Shown: positions 35,579 to 42,605 of the stretch, one piece after another
Position numbering within the stretch: the stretch's first letter is position 1
How the letters are laid out: the number at the start of each line of letters is the position of its first letter
Assembly: GCF_000378825.1 (NCBI RefSeq)
Contig: NZ_KB900388.1
Span: 3,560,426-3,624,425 of the forward strand
Source of the DNA: Salinispora vitiensis
GTDB lineage: Bacteria; Actinomycetota; Actinomycetes; Mycobacteriales; Micromonosporaceae
DNA length: 64,000 nt
Direction of reading: 5' to 3'
The notes under the pieces: model-generated
Told to the model about the DNA's origin: nothing
The model's database searches: none
The model's input: only the letters and a program-made list of their open reading frames with translations
Position numbers and translations under genes: made by a program

Positions 35579-35602
35579 GCGCGCCGGCCGGAGCCGGCGC
35601 GC
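35579..35602 (+). terminator. Hairpin terminator after crgA
   Basis: GCGCGCCGGC CGGA GCCGGCGCGC, a perfect 10-bp stem with a tetraloop, 14 bp after the crgA stop. The remainder of the 311-bp gap to 35875 contains the palindromic operator at 35709 and a long untranslated region with no gene. Confidence 0.65.
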
Positions 35603-35708
35603 CCGCGCCTGGCCCGCTCGGTCGGCTCGGCCCCAACCGGCGCTGCCGGACGCGGCACCCTAGGGTGTGGCGCAGGGACCACATCGTTCGGAATGCGATA
35701 TGCATCAC

Positions 35709-35724
35709 GTTACCGATGGGTAAC
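35709..35724. promoter_or_regulatory. Palindrome GTTACCGATGGGTAAC, candidate fatty-acid-oxidation operator
   Basis: A 6+4+6 inverted repeat (GTTACC GATG GGTAAC) 151 bp upstream of the EtfD-like gene. It differs at only two positions from GTTACTGATCGGTAAC at 54353-54368, just upstream of the FadE5-like acyl-CoA dehydrogenase. Sharing by two functionally linked genes supports a common TetR-type regulator. Binding protein not identified. Confidence 0.65.
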
Positions 35725-35875
35725 CTGCGCGTAGGCTGCACTGCACGACCGGGTGAGGCAAGGTCAACGATCGGTCCGGGGCCGAGTGCGCGGCAGGAGT
35801 TTCGCCGACGGCGTCCTGGCCGGGTACCGATCGCCGAGCCGCTCGAGGCAGTAGTAGACCGGGAGGGCCGACTCG

Positions 35876-38071
35876 ATGGGCAGCGTCCAGATCGCCACCA
35901 CGATCGTCGCGGTCGCCATCACCGCGGTGGCGGTGTGGCTCGCCGTACGGGCAGTCAGGAAGATGGTTGCGGTGATCCGGCTGGGCCAGCCGGATCCGGT
36001 CCGCTTCACCGACTGGGCCACGCGGACGCGGACAATGCTGGCGGAGACCGCGGGGCACACCCGGATGCTTCGCTGGAGCCTGGTGGGAGCCGCGCACTGG
36101 TTCGTGATGGTCGGGTTCATCGTGCTGTCGCTGCTGGTGCTGGAGGCGTACTTCGAGGTCGTCTCCCCCACCGGCGGCCTCCCACTGGTCGGAAACTGGG
36201 CGGTCTACGGTCTCGTCACGGAATGGCTGGGTATCTTCGGGATCGCCAGCATCCTGGTGTTGATCGCGATCCGACTGCGCAACCGGCCGACCCGGCCTGG
36301 TGGAAAGTCCCGGTTCACGGGCTCAACCATGTGGCAGGGCTACTTCGTCGAGGCCGTCATCCTCGGCGTCCTGGTGATGGGTTTCCTCATCCGGGGCTTC
36401 AAGGTCGCTACTGATCACTTCGAGTACCCGGTCTGGGCGGCGCCGCTCAGCCATGCGGTCGGCGGCCTGCTACCGAACTGGGAGGCCGGGGTCAGCGTCG
36501 CCGCCGTCATCAAGATCGCGATCTCGATGACCTGGCTGATCGTGATTTCGCTGAACGTGACCATGGGGGTCGCCTGGCACCGCTTCCTGGCCTTCCCCAA
36601 CATCTTCTTCAAGCGCAACCCAGGTCGGCCGGGGTCCGGGCTCGGTGCGCTGCGGCCGATGACCAGCAACGGCGAGCTCCTCGACTTCGAGGAGGCGGAC
36701 CCGGAGAAGGACCAGTTCGGGGTCGCCCAGGTCGAGCAGTTCACCTGGAAGGGGCTGCTGGACTTCAGTACCTGCACCGAGTGCGGCCGCTGCCAGTCCC
36801 AGTGCCCGGCGTGGAACACCGGTAAGCCGCTGTCGCCGAAGCTGTTGGTGCTCAGCCTCCGCGATCACGCCTACGCGAAGGCCCCGTACCTGCTGGCCGG
36901 CGGCGGCAAGGATCTGACCGGTGCGGAGAAGGCCACCGACGGGCAGCTCGCCCACGTTGACGCGCTGGCGCTCGCCGAGGCGGAGAAGCCGCTGATCGGC
37001 GGGGCCGAGGAGTCCGGTGTCATAGATCCGGACGTGCTCTGGTCCTGCACCACCTGCGGGGCCTGCGTCGAGCAGTGCCCGGTCGACATCGAGCATGTCG
37101 ACCACATCGTCGACATGCGCCGCTACCAGATGCTCATCGAGTCCAGCTTCCCCTCGGAGGCCGGGGTGATGTTGCGCAACCTGGAGAACAAGGGCAACCC
37201 GTGGGGCGCCCCGCAGAACACCCGGGAGGACTGGACCAAGGGTCTCGACTTCGAGGTACCCCGGGTCGGCGAGGTTGAGGACTTCGAGTACCTGTTCTGG
37301 GTTGGCTGCGCCGGCGCCTTCGAGGACCGGGCCAAGAAGACCACCCGGGCGGTCGCCACGCTGCTGCACGAGGCCGGCGTCTCCTTCGCCATCCTGGGCG
37401 AGGGGGAGACCTGTTCCGGCGACCCGGCCCGCCGGATCGGTAACGAGTTCGTCTTCCAGATGCTGGCCCAGCAGAACGTCGAGACTCTGAACGAGGCATT
37501 CGACGGCCGGGAGCAGAGCCGGCGCAAGATCGTCGCTACCTGTCCGCACTGCTTCAACACCCTGGGCAACGAGTACGGACAGCTCGGTGGTGAGTTCGAG
37601 GTGGTGCACCACACCCAGCTGCTGGCCCACCTGGTGGCAACCGGCGCGCTGACTCCGGTGCAGCCGATCGATGGCGGCGTCACCTACCACGACCCCTGCT
37701 ACCTGGGCCGGCACAATCGGGTCTTCGCTCCGCCGCGTGCGGTGCTCGGAACGGCGGTCCAGGGCGAGCTCACCGAGATGCCGCGGAACAGTGAGCGCTC
37801 CTTCTGCTGCGGTGCCGGCGGCGCCCGCATGTGGATGGAGGAGAAGATCGGTAAGCGGATCAACGTGGATCGGGTCGAGGAGGCCATGTCGACCGGCGCA
37901 GCGACGGTTGCGGTCGGCTGCCCGTTCTGCTCGACGATGCTCAACGACGGCGTGAACGGCAAGGGCGCTGGCGAGCAGGTCGAGGTGGTGGACGTGGCGA
38001 GCGTTCTGCTCCGGTCGGTGCGCCCGGAGCAGCCGCCGGTTGACCAGAAGAGTGCACAGGTCGCGGGCTGA
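35876..38071 (+). CDS. Membrane-bound Fe-S oxidoreductase (EtfD-like)
   Basis: A 731-residue protein. The N-terminal third has five or six membrane helices with histidines suited to heme (HWFVMVGFIVLSLLVLEAYFE, and others), resembling the NarI/HdrE gamma subunit. Two 4Fe-4S clusters follow: CTECGRCQSQCP (about 303) and CTTCGACVEQCPVD (about 393). The C-terminal half has two CCG domains (CGAFED-type region with CATCPHCFNTLGNEY, and SFCCGAGGARMW with GCPFCSTML). This is the architecture of mycobacterial Rv0338c (EtfD), which takes electrons from ETF, reduced by acyl-CoA dehydrogenases, into the menaquinone pool. ATG 35876 has GGGAGGG upstream. Followed by two tandem terminators. Confidence 0.93.
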   Translation: MGSVQIATTIVAVAITAVAVWLAVRAVRKMVAVIRLGQPDPVRFTDWATRTRTMLAETAGHTRMLRWSLVGAAHWFVMVGFIVLSLLVLEAYFEVVSPTGGLPLVGNWAVYGLVTEWLGIFGIASILVLIAIRLRNRPTRPGGKSRFTGSTMWQGYFVEAVILGVLVMGFLIRGFKVATDHFEYPVWAAPLSHAVGGLLPNWEAGVSVAAVIKIAISMTWLIVISLNVTMGVAWHRFLAFPNIFFKRNPGRPGSGLGALRPMTSNGELLDFEEADPEKDQFGVAQVEQFTWKGLLDFSTCTECGRCQSQCPAWNTGKPLSPKLLVLSLRDHAYAKAPYLLAGGGKDLTGAEKATDGQLAHVDALALAEAEKPLIGGAEESGVIDPDVLWSCTTCGACVEQCPVDIEHVDHIVDMRRYQMLIESSFPSEAGVMLRNLENKGNPWGAPQNTREDWTKGLDFEVPRVGEVEDFEYLFWVGCAGAFEDRAKKTTRAVATLLHEAGVSFAILGEGETCSGDPARRIGNEFVFQMLAQQNVETLNEAFDGREQSRRKIVATCPHCFNTLGNEYGQLGGEFEVVHHTQLLAHLVATGALTPVQPIDGGVTYHDPCYLGRHNRVFAPPRAVLGTAVQGELTEMPRNSERSFCCGAGGARMWMEEKIGKRINVDRVEEAMSTGAATVAVGCPFCSTMLNDGVNGKGAGEQVEVVDVASVLLRSVRPEQPPVDQKSAQVAG

Positions 38072-38083
38072 TCTAGCCATTAC

Positions 38084-38122
38084 GGGCTCTACCAGGTGCC
38101 GGCCCGGCACCTGGTAGAGCCC
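38084..38122 (+). terminator. Strong hairpin terminator
   Basis: GGGCTCTACCAGGTGCCG / CGGCACCTGGTAGAGCCC, a perfect 18-bp stem with a 3-nt loop, followed by TTTCC, 12 bp after the EtfD-like stop. Confidence 0.85.
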
Positions 38123-38137
38123 TTTCCGGACCGGGAC

Positions 38138-38168
38138 GACGGCGGCACCCAATCGGGGTGCCGCCGTC
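38138..38168 (+). terminator. Second tandem hairpin
   Basis: GACGGCGGCACCC / GGGTGCCGCCGTC, a 13-bp perfect stem with a 5-nt loop, 15 bp after the first terminator. Two strong terminators in series isolate the following gene from read-through. Confidence 0.75.
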
Positions 38169-38196
38169 GGTCGCTTCGTGTCAGCCTGGCTAGATC

Positions 38197-38237
38197 GATA
38201 CTACTCACAGTAATTGTATTGGATATAAATATATTGG
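38197..38237 (+). promoter_or_regulatory. A/T-rich upstream region of the NlpC/P60 gene
   Basis: About 40 bp (ATACTACTCACAGTAATTGT continuing to ATATATTGG) with roughly 75% A+T in a 70% G+C genome, 190-230 bp before the cell-wall hydrolase start. It is probably the promoter or a binding site; the CACAGTAATTG part recalls direct-repeat sites of MtrA-like regulators, but I cannot verify that. The rest of the gap to 38427 would be a long leader. I looked for a ydaO (c-di-AMP) riboswitch and did not find its conserved core. Confidence 0.45.
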
Positions 38238-38427
38238 CGGTGCGCGTCATTTGGAGTCGGGTCAGCACTATTTGTGGGCGAGTGACTACGCAGAAGTAAA
38301 ACCGTTGGCTTGCCTTGATTCCGTGCCAGGCCCTACCTATTGTTGTGCGTGCGCTGCGGTGGATCGTCTGCCTCGTACCCCCCCCTTGTCCCGAGGCGCC
38401 CCGTGGTCTGGGTTGCAAAAGGAGTCG

Positions 38428-39450
38428 GTGCTGGTGGCAACCACGCCCCCTCATCGCCAGGACTGGGCACGGCCACGCCGTTCGGGAGGATTGCGTCGGG
38501 CCGTTCACGGTCTTCTCGCCGCGGTCGCCGCGGTCGCGGTTAGTCTCGGTGTGCTGGCGGTCCCCGCGTACGCCGAGCCGTCCGTGGAGGAGATCGAGGC
38601 CGCGATTGACGAGCAGTGGCGCGAGATGGAGCCCACGATCGCGCAGTACAACAAGGTTCGGGCGGAGCTGAAGGTCAACCGCGAGAAGTCGGCGGAGCTC
38701 GCGGAGAAGCTCGCTCCGCTCCAGCGGCAGAGCGAGGCCGCGATGAAGCGGATCGGCGGGCTGGCCTCGCAGTACTACATCAGTGGGCCGTCGCGGGAAC
38801 TCGGCGCGCTACTGGTGAGCGATGACCCGAATGAGGTCAGCGAAGAGTTGGCCTTACTGAATCGGGTTGCCCTTATGGAGAACCGGCAGCTCGAGGAAGT
38901 GCTGACAATCCGCAAAGAGTACGAGGGTCAGAAGAGCTCGCTCGATGAACTGATTGCGAAGCAGGATCAGCAGGAGAGCGAGCTGGCGGCGAGAAAGAAG
39001 CAGATCGACGCCGAGATCACGCGACTCAAGGACTCACTCCCAGTGACCACGGTGTCGACCCCGCAATGCCCCACCATCAACGGTGTGGTCAGCGAAGCTG
39101 CCCGGACGGCCATCCGGACCGCCTGCGCTCAGGTGGGTGACCCGTACGTCTGGGGTGCCAACGGTCCCGACTCGTTCGACTGCTCCGGGCTGACGCAGTA
39201 CGCGTACAAGGCGGCCGGTGTCTACCTGACGCACTACACCGGTGCCCAGTGGAACGAGGGCCAGGCGATCTCGCAATCCGAGGCGCGCCCCGGTGACCTT
39301 GTCTTCTTCTCCAGCCCCAGCAACCTGCACCATGTCGGCCTGTATCTGGGCAACGGCCAGATGGTGCACGCGCCCCGGGCCGGCAAGCCGGTCATGGTCG
39401 CCAGCATCTACGACATGCCGTCGATCGCCGGTTTCCGCCGACCGGGCTAA
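38428..39450 (+). CDS. Secreted NlpC/P60 peptidoglycan endopeptidase (RipA-like)
   Basis: A 340-residue protein: basic N-terminus, signal peptide ending near AVPAYAEP (about residue 50), a long coiled coil (about 53-220, with AQYNKVRAELKVNREKSAELAEKLAPLQRQSEAAMKRI and LDELIAKQDQQESELAARKKQIDAEI), and an NlpC/P60 domain with DPYVWGANGPDSFDCSGLTQYAYKAAG (catalytic Cys), RPGDLVFFSSPSNLHHVGLYLGNG (His). It cleaves peptide stems of peptidoglycan, normally for daughter-cell separation; the coiled coil regulates activity. The start is GTG 38428 or GTG 38434, both after AAAGGAG (38418-38424). Codon 144 or so is TTA, a rare leucine codon here, which could place it under bldA-like control. Confidence 0.92.
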   Translation: MLVATTPPHRQDWARPRRSGGLRRAVHGLLAAVAAVAVSLGVLAVPAYAEPSVEEIEAAIDEQWREMEPTIAQYNKVRAELKVNREKSAELAEKLAPLQRQSEAAMKRIGGLASQYYISGPSRELGALLVSDDPNEVSEELALLNRVALMENRQLEEVLTIRKEYEGQKSSLDELIAKQDQQESELAARKKQIDAEITRLKDSLPVTTVSTPQCPTINGVVSEAARTAIRTACAQVGDPYVWGANGPDSFDCSGLTQYAYKAAGVYLTHYTGAQWNEGQAISQSEARPGDLVFFSSPSNLHHVGLYLGNGQMVHAPRAGKPVMVASIYDMPSIAGFRRPG

Positions 39451-39565
39451 GCCGACGACTGGACCGAGGCCCCGGACGAGCTGTCTCGTACGGGGCCTCG
39501 TCGTGTGCGGCTGTCGGTCCCGGCGGCTGAGCCCGCCCCGTGGCCAACCGCTGGGTCGCCCGGCG

Positions 39566-40144
39566 TCAGCGCGTCGGCCAGGTACGCCAACTCTGCCAGG
39601 AACGGCTGGGCGTCGGGCCCCGCTGCCCCTGGTAACGGGAACCGTAGACGGCCGATCCGTACGGGTGCTCGGCCGGTGAGCAGAGGCGGAAGATGCAGAG
39701 CTGACCGATCTTCATGCCGGGCCAGAGCATGATCGGCAGGTTCGCCACGTTGGAGAGTTCCAGCGTCACGTGGCCGGAGAAGCCCGGGTCGATGAAGCCG
39801 GCGGTCGAGTGGGTGAGCAGCCCGAGCCGGCCGAGCGAGCTCTTGCCCTCCAGCCGGCCGGCGAGCTGGTCCCCGAGCGAGATGACCTCGAGGGTGGAGG
39901 CGAGCACGAACTCGCCGGGGTGCAGCACGAACGGCTCGCCGTCGGGCACCTCGACGGGTGAGGTCAGGTCGTCCTGCTGCTGGGACGGGTCGATGTGCGT
40001 GTACAGGTGGTTGTTGAACACCCGGAAGAGCTTGTCCAGCCGTACGTCGATGCTGGATGGCTGGACCAGCGCGGGATCGAACGGCTCCAGCGCCAGCGTG
40101 CCGGCCTTGATCTCGGCGGCCAGGTCACGATCGGAGAGAAGCAT
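39566..40144 (-). CDS. dcd: dCTP deaminase
   Basis: A 192-residue trimeric nucleotide deaminase. Diagnostic segments are [77 protein letters not shown] and [12 protein letters not shown]. It converts dCTP to dUTP, and in many actinobacteria to dUMP directly, feeding thymidylate synthesis and keeping dUTP low. ATG 40144 matches the family start MLLSDRD. A LexA-type box lies 50 bp upstream, between this gene and the divergent PPOX gene. The C-terminus ([11 protein letters not shown]) fits the short tail of the family. Confidence 0.96.
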   Translation of the reverse strand: MLLSDRDLAAEIKAGTLALEPFDPALVQPSSIDVRLDKLFRVFNNHLYTHIDPSQQQDDLTSPVEVPDGEPFVLHPGEFVLASTLEVISLGDQLAGRLEGKSSLGRLGLLTHSTAGFIDPGFSGHVTLELSNVANLPIMLWPGMKIGQLCIFRLCSPAEHPYGSAVYGSRYQGQRGPTPSRSWQSWRTWPTR

Positions 40145-40193
40145 CGGACCACCATAGCGAGTGGGACGACACGCGCCCATTTCGCCTGGGCAT

Positions 40194-40209
40194 TCGAACG
40201 CACGTTCGA
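40194..40209. promoter_or_regulatory. LexA (SOS) box
   Basis: TCGAACGCACGTTCGA is a perfect TCGAAC-N4-GTTCGA palindrome, matching the actinobacterial SOS box consensus. It lies 50 bp upstream of dcd and 13 bp before the divergent PPOX-family start. The position overlaps the likely -10 region of the PPOX gene, so repression by LexA and induction by DNA damage is expected for that gene and possible for dcd. Confidence 0.75.
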
Positions 40210-40221
40210 TAGAGTGCGGGT

Positions 40222-40758
40222 ATGGCTTCCTGGTCCGAGTTCGCCGCCGACGTACCCCGCCTCGCCGACGGGGTCCGCCGGCTTCTCCAGCAGTACGGGC
40301 CGGGCCTGGGCTACCTGGCCACGGTCCGCGCCGATGGCGGTCCTCGCGTGCATCCGGTCTCCCCGGTGCTCGCCGAAGAGGGCCTCTTCTGTTTCGTGAT
40401 CGACTCGCCCAAGCGGCGTGACCTGGAGCGCGACGGGCGTTACGCGCTGCACTCTTTCCCCGCAGAGGAGAGCGACGACGAGGCCTACCTCGCGGGTCGG
40501 GCTCAGCTGGTGACGGATCCGGCCCGGGTGACCCGCTTGGCCCGCCGGCACTGCGCGATCTACGACATCGACTGGCGGCTCTTCGAGTTCAGCATTGATG
40601 TGGCGATGATCGCCCAGCACGACATCGCCGGTGTGGCGAGACCGGCGGTTCAGCTGTGGCTGGAGCCGGCTGGTCAGGCCGCGTCGGTTCACCCCGGCCA
40701 GCCTCGGCGCGCCGGCTCGCCGGCCCCCACCGTCGATCAGGGCAGCGCGGCGGCCTGA
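40222..40758 (+). CDS. Pyridoxamine 5'-phosphate oxidase family protein
   Basis: A 178-residue split-barrel flavin-binding protein: [52 protein letters not shown], then [19 protein letters not shown]. The family binds FMN, F420 or heme and includes many stress-related reductases; true PdxH active-site residues are not evident, so pyridoxal synthesis is not implied. The C-terminal 35 residues are low-complexity. It is divergent from dcd and carries the SOS-type box directly before its ATG, with no good ribosome-binding site, so a leaderless or short-leader mRNA is likely. Confidence 0.82.
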   Translation: MASWSEFAADVPRLADGVRRLLQQYGPGLGYLATVRADGGPRVHPVSPVLAEEGLFCFVIDSPKRRDLERDGRYALHSFPAEESDDEAYLAGRAQLVTDPARVTRLARRHCAIYDIDWRLFEFSIDVAMIAQHDIAGVARPAVQLWLEPAGQAASVHPGQPRRAGSPAPTVDQGSAAA

Positions 40759-40869
40759 GCCCCGGCCTTGCGAGCCTGAGCCCCGGCCCGGCAAGTGCCG
40801 CTGCCGGGCAGGCGCCGCTGCCGGCTCCAAACCTTTGGGAGCCGGCAGCGGGCCGTACCGGTCGAGGGG

Positions 40870-41865
40870 CTATGCCCGATACGCATTCCAGGCGGTCAGC
40901 ATGCGGCTGGCCTGGCCCGGAGTGAACTCGTACATGCAGGAGTCGTACGTGTAGTCCATGAAGTTGTGGATCGGGTCCACGCCCGCCGAGGAACAGGTGT
41001 CCCGTCCGGTGGGGCACTGGTAGGCCGGGGAGGCCTCGGCCGGGGTGTCGCTGACCCCGTCCCCGGAGCCACTACAGCCACCTTGGAAGGTGTGGTAGAG
41101 GTTCAGCCAGTGGCCAACCTCGTGGGTGCCGGTGTCGCCGAGGTTGTAGTTGGTGGCGGTGCCACCCGGCAGCGACTCGTTCAGCACGACGACGCCGTCC
41201 ATCTTGTTTATCGACCGCTTCGGAAAGGTCGCCCAGCCGAGCAGGCCGCTCGAAAGATCACCGAGGTAGAGGTTGAGGGTTTCCGGGCCACCGGTGCGCA
41301 GCGACCTCTTCATCGACCGTTCCGACGATGAGCCGTAGTTGATCGGGTACCAGCTCGGGTTCGTGACCCGGTTGATCGACTGGAGCGTGAAGCCGAAGGC
41401 TGTCGGTGCGCCACCGGTCGCTCCGGCGAACGACTCGTTCAGCACGTCGATCTGGGAATGGATCATGGAGTCGGGGATGTTGCCGCCGGCCCGGGTGCTG
41501 TTCTCCTGGATGACGTGCACCACCACCGGGATGGCGATCGACGCGGGAGCCACGGGTGCGAACGCGGCGGCGCCCTCGCGCCGTACCTGCATCTCCATCA
41601 GTTCGGCGAGCTCGCTCTCCCGCGCTGCCACCTCGGCTTCGGTCAGGTGGTTCGGGTCGTGATCGGTGATGCTGCCCGGCCGGGCCTTGGCGTTGGCGTG
41701 GACCGGCTCGCACTCCTCGCTCGCGGCGTGTTCCGCGGCGTGGTTCGCGAGCGGCGCCGCGTGCGCCGGGACGTACCCGGCCGTGACGGCGCCGAGGAGC
41801 AGCGCGAGCGACGTTGACGCGATGCCGGCGCTTCGACGGGACAGTAGGTTGGGACGGAGGCCCAT
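40870..41865 (-). CDS. Secreted M43-family zinc metalloprotease
   Basis: A 331-residue secreted metalloprotease. The signal peptide is residues 1-36 (RRSAGIASTSLALLLGAVTAGYVPAHAAP). A propeptide with a single Cys (EECEPVHA, possible cysteine switch) precedes the catalytic domain, IPVVVHVIQENSTRAGGNIPDSMIHSQIDVLNESF and the metzincin motif GTHEVGHWLNLYHTF (HExxHxxxxxH), then the Met-turn region HNFMDYTYDSCMYEFTPGQ. This is the ulilysin/cytophagalysin pattern. ATG 41865 has AGAAGGAGGTGG directly upstream; longer in-frame starts read antisense through the tRNA-Gly gene and are artefacts. The 291 bp between it and the tRNA holds no convincing gene. Confidence 0.93.
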   Translation of the reverse strand: MGLRPNLLSRRSAGIASTSLALLLGAVTAGYVPAHAAPLANHAAEHAASEECEPVHANAKARPGSITDHDPNHLTEAEVAARESELAELMEMQVRREGAAAFAPVAPASIAIPVVVHVIQENSTRAGGNIPDSMIHSQIDVLNESFAGATGGAPTAFGFTLQSINRVTNPSWYPINYGSSSERSMKRSLRTGGPETLNLYLGDLSSGLLGWATFPKRSINKMDGVVVLNESLPGGTATNYNLGDTGTHEVGHWLNLYHTFQGGCSGSGDGVSDTPAEASPAYQCPTGRDTCSSAGVDPIHNFMDYTYDSCMYEFTPGQASRMLTAWNAYRA

Positions 41866-42156
41866 GGGCCACCTCCTTCTGGCAGCACAGCGGGGGGAGT
41901 GTGCGTGCCATGGCAGGAAACGTGGGGCAGACCTTACAAGACATTGATGAGTTTGAAAATGCTGCACCGGCTCCGAAGGGCCTGACCGGCGGTTTGCTCC
42001 CTCCCCGGGCCGGACTCGTCCGGATGGCCGCTGTGCTGGCGTCGACGTTCGCGGCTGTGGGTTCAGCCCGCTCCGGTACTGTCGCTCGCCGGCTGCTCGG
42101 GTCGGCGGGTGCCGGGATGTGCGCCGCGTGCTGCTTGAGGTAGAGTGTTCCCGCCC

Positions 42157-42230
42157 GCGGGTGTAGTTCAATGGCAGAACATCAGCTTCCCAAGCTGACA
42201 GTGCGGGTTCGATTCCCGTCACCCGCTCCA
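42157..42230 (+). tRNA. tRNA-Gly (CCC)
   Basis: GCGGGTG acceptor pairs with CACCCGC; D arm TAGTTCAATGGCAGAACA; anticodon stem-loop TCAGC-TTCCCAA-GCTGA gives anticodon CCC; T arm GCGGGTTCGATTCCCGT. CCA is encoded (42228-42230). It is the attachment site of the downstream element: bases from 42187 onward recur at 44049-44090. Confidence 0.97.
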
Positions 42231-42233
42231 CGC

Positions 42234-42276
42234 ACGGAAGCCCTGGTCAGGACAGACGTCCCGCCAGGGCTTCCGT
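42234..42276. terminator. Hairpin between tRNA-Gly and integrase remnant
   Basis: ACGGAAGCCCTGG / CCAGGGCTTCCGT, a perfect 13-bp stem with a 17-nt loop, just after the tRNA CCA. It could terminate the tRNA transcript on plus and integrase transcription on minus. Confidence 0.65.
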
Positions 42277-42309
42277 CGTTCTAGGTGGCTGAAACAGGCG
42301 CTCGTGCCA

Positions 42310-42480
42310 TTAGCGTGCCTCGGTGGCCGGTCCGCCGCCCTCAGTAGCCCGATTGACCCGGCGCTTGCTCGGCTTGCGCCGGGCTGCCTTGACGGCCTGG
42401 TCGATCGCGTCGGCGATGCCCTGGTCGGCCTCCCGGTTGGCGTGCTGGTAGATCAGCGCGGCACGCGGGCTGTCGTGCCC
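42310..42480 (-). pseudogene. Tyrosine recombinase (integrase) C-terminal remnant
   Basis: Read on the minus strand from 42480 this gives GHDSPRAALIYQHANREADQ followed by GIADAIDQAVKAARRK and a stop at 42310. GHxSxRAALIYQHA...R..AIADAI is the C-terminal signature of actinobacterial phage/ICE integrases; the Y in LIYQH is the DNA-cleaving tyrosine. There is no start and the earlier catalytic R-K-H/R part is missing. At the break, CGGATGGG-CACGAC looks like RMGHD with one base lost, so a frameshift and loss of the upstream 300 or so codons are both implied. Its place next to the tRNA end is typical of integrase genes. Confidence 0.8.
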
Positions 42481-42591
42481 ATCCGCACCCTAACCGAGAC
42501 CGCGACCGACGCCGCATCGGTCAGCGAGCCCGCCCCAGCCCGCGCCGAACGGGGACAGGCTGCGGCGGGCGGCGCTGTCGTAGCCCCTATC

Positions 42592-42597
42592 TAGAAT
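42592..42597 (+). promoter_or_regulatory. -10 element for leaderless expression of the MrcB-nuclease gene
   Basis: TAGAAT lies 8 bp before ATG 42606 and there is no Shine-Dalgarno sequence. This spacing is typical of actinobacterial leaderless promoters, so the gene probably has its own promoter within the element. No clear -35 is visible. Confidence 0.5.
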
Positions 42598-42605
42598 CCG
42601 CCTCT

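Noticed and set aside
38160-38430. c-di-AMP (ydaO) riboswitch upstream of the NlpC/P60 gene
   Set aside because: Such riboswitches often precede actinobacterial wall hydrolases, but the conserved core elements (GGGAGC-like and the paired GGGTG regions) were not found in the leader.
41866-42231. N-terminal extension of the M43 protease starting MERVTGIEPALSAWEADVLP
   Set aside because: It is the antisense translation of tRNA-Gly and its flank. A strong ribosome-binding site and signal peptide place the true start at 41865.
42304-42594. Plus-strand 96-codon frame opposite the integrase remnant
   Set aside because: It is antisense to clear integrase sequence and lacks conserved features.
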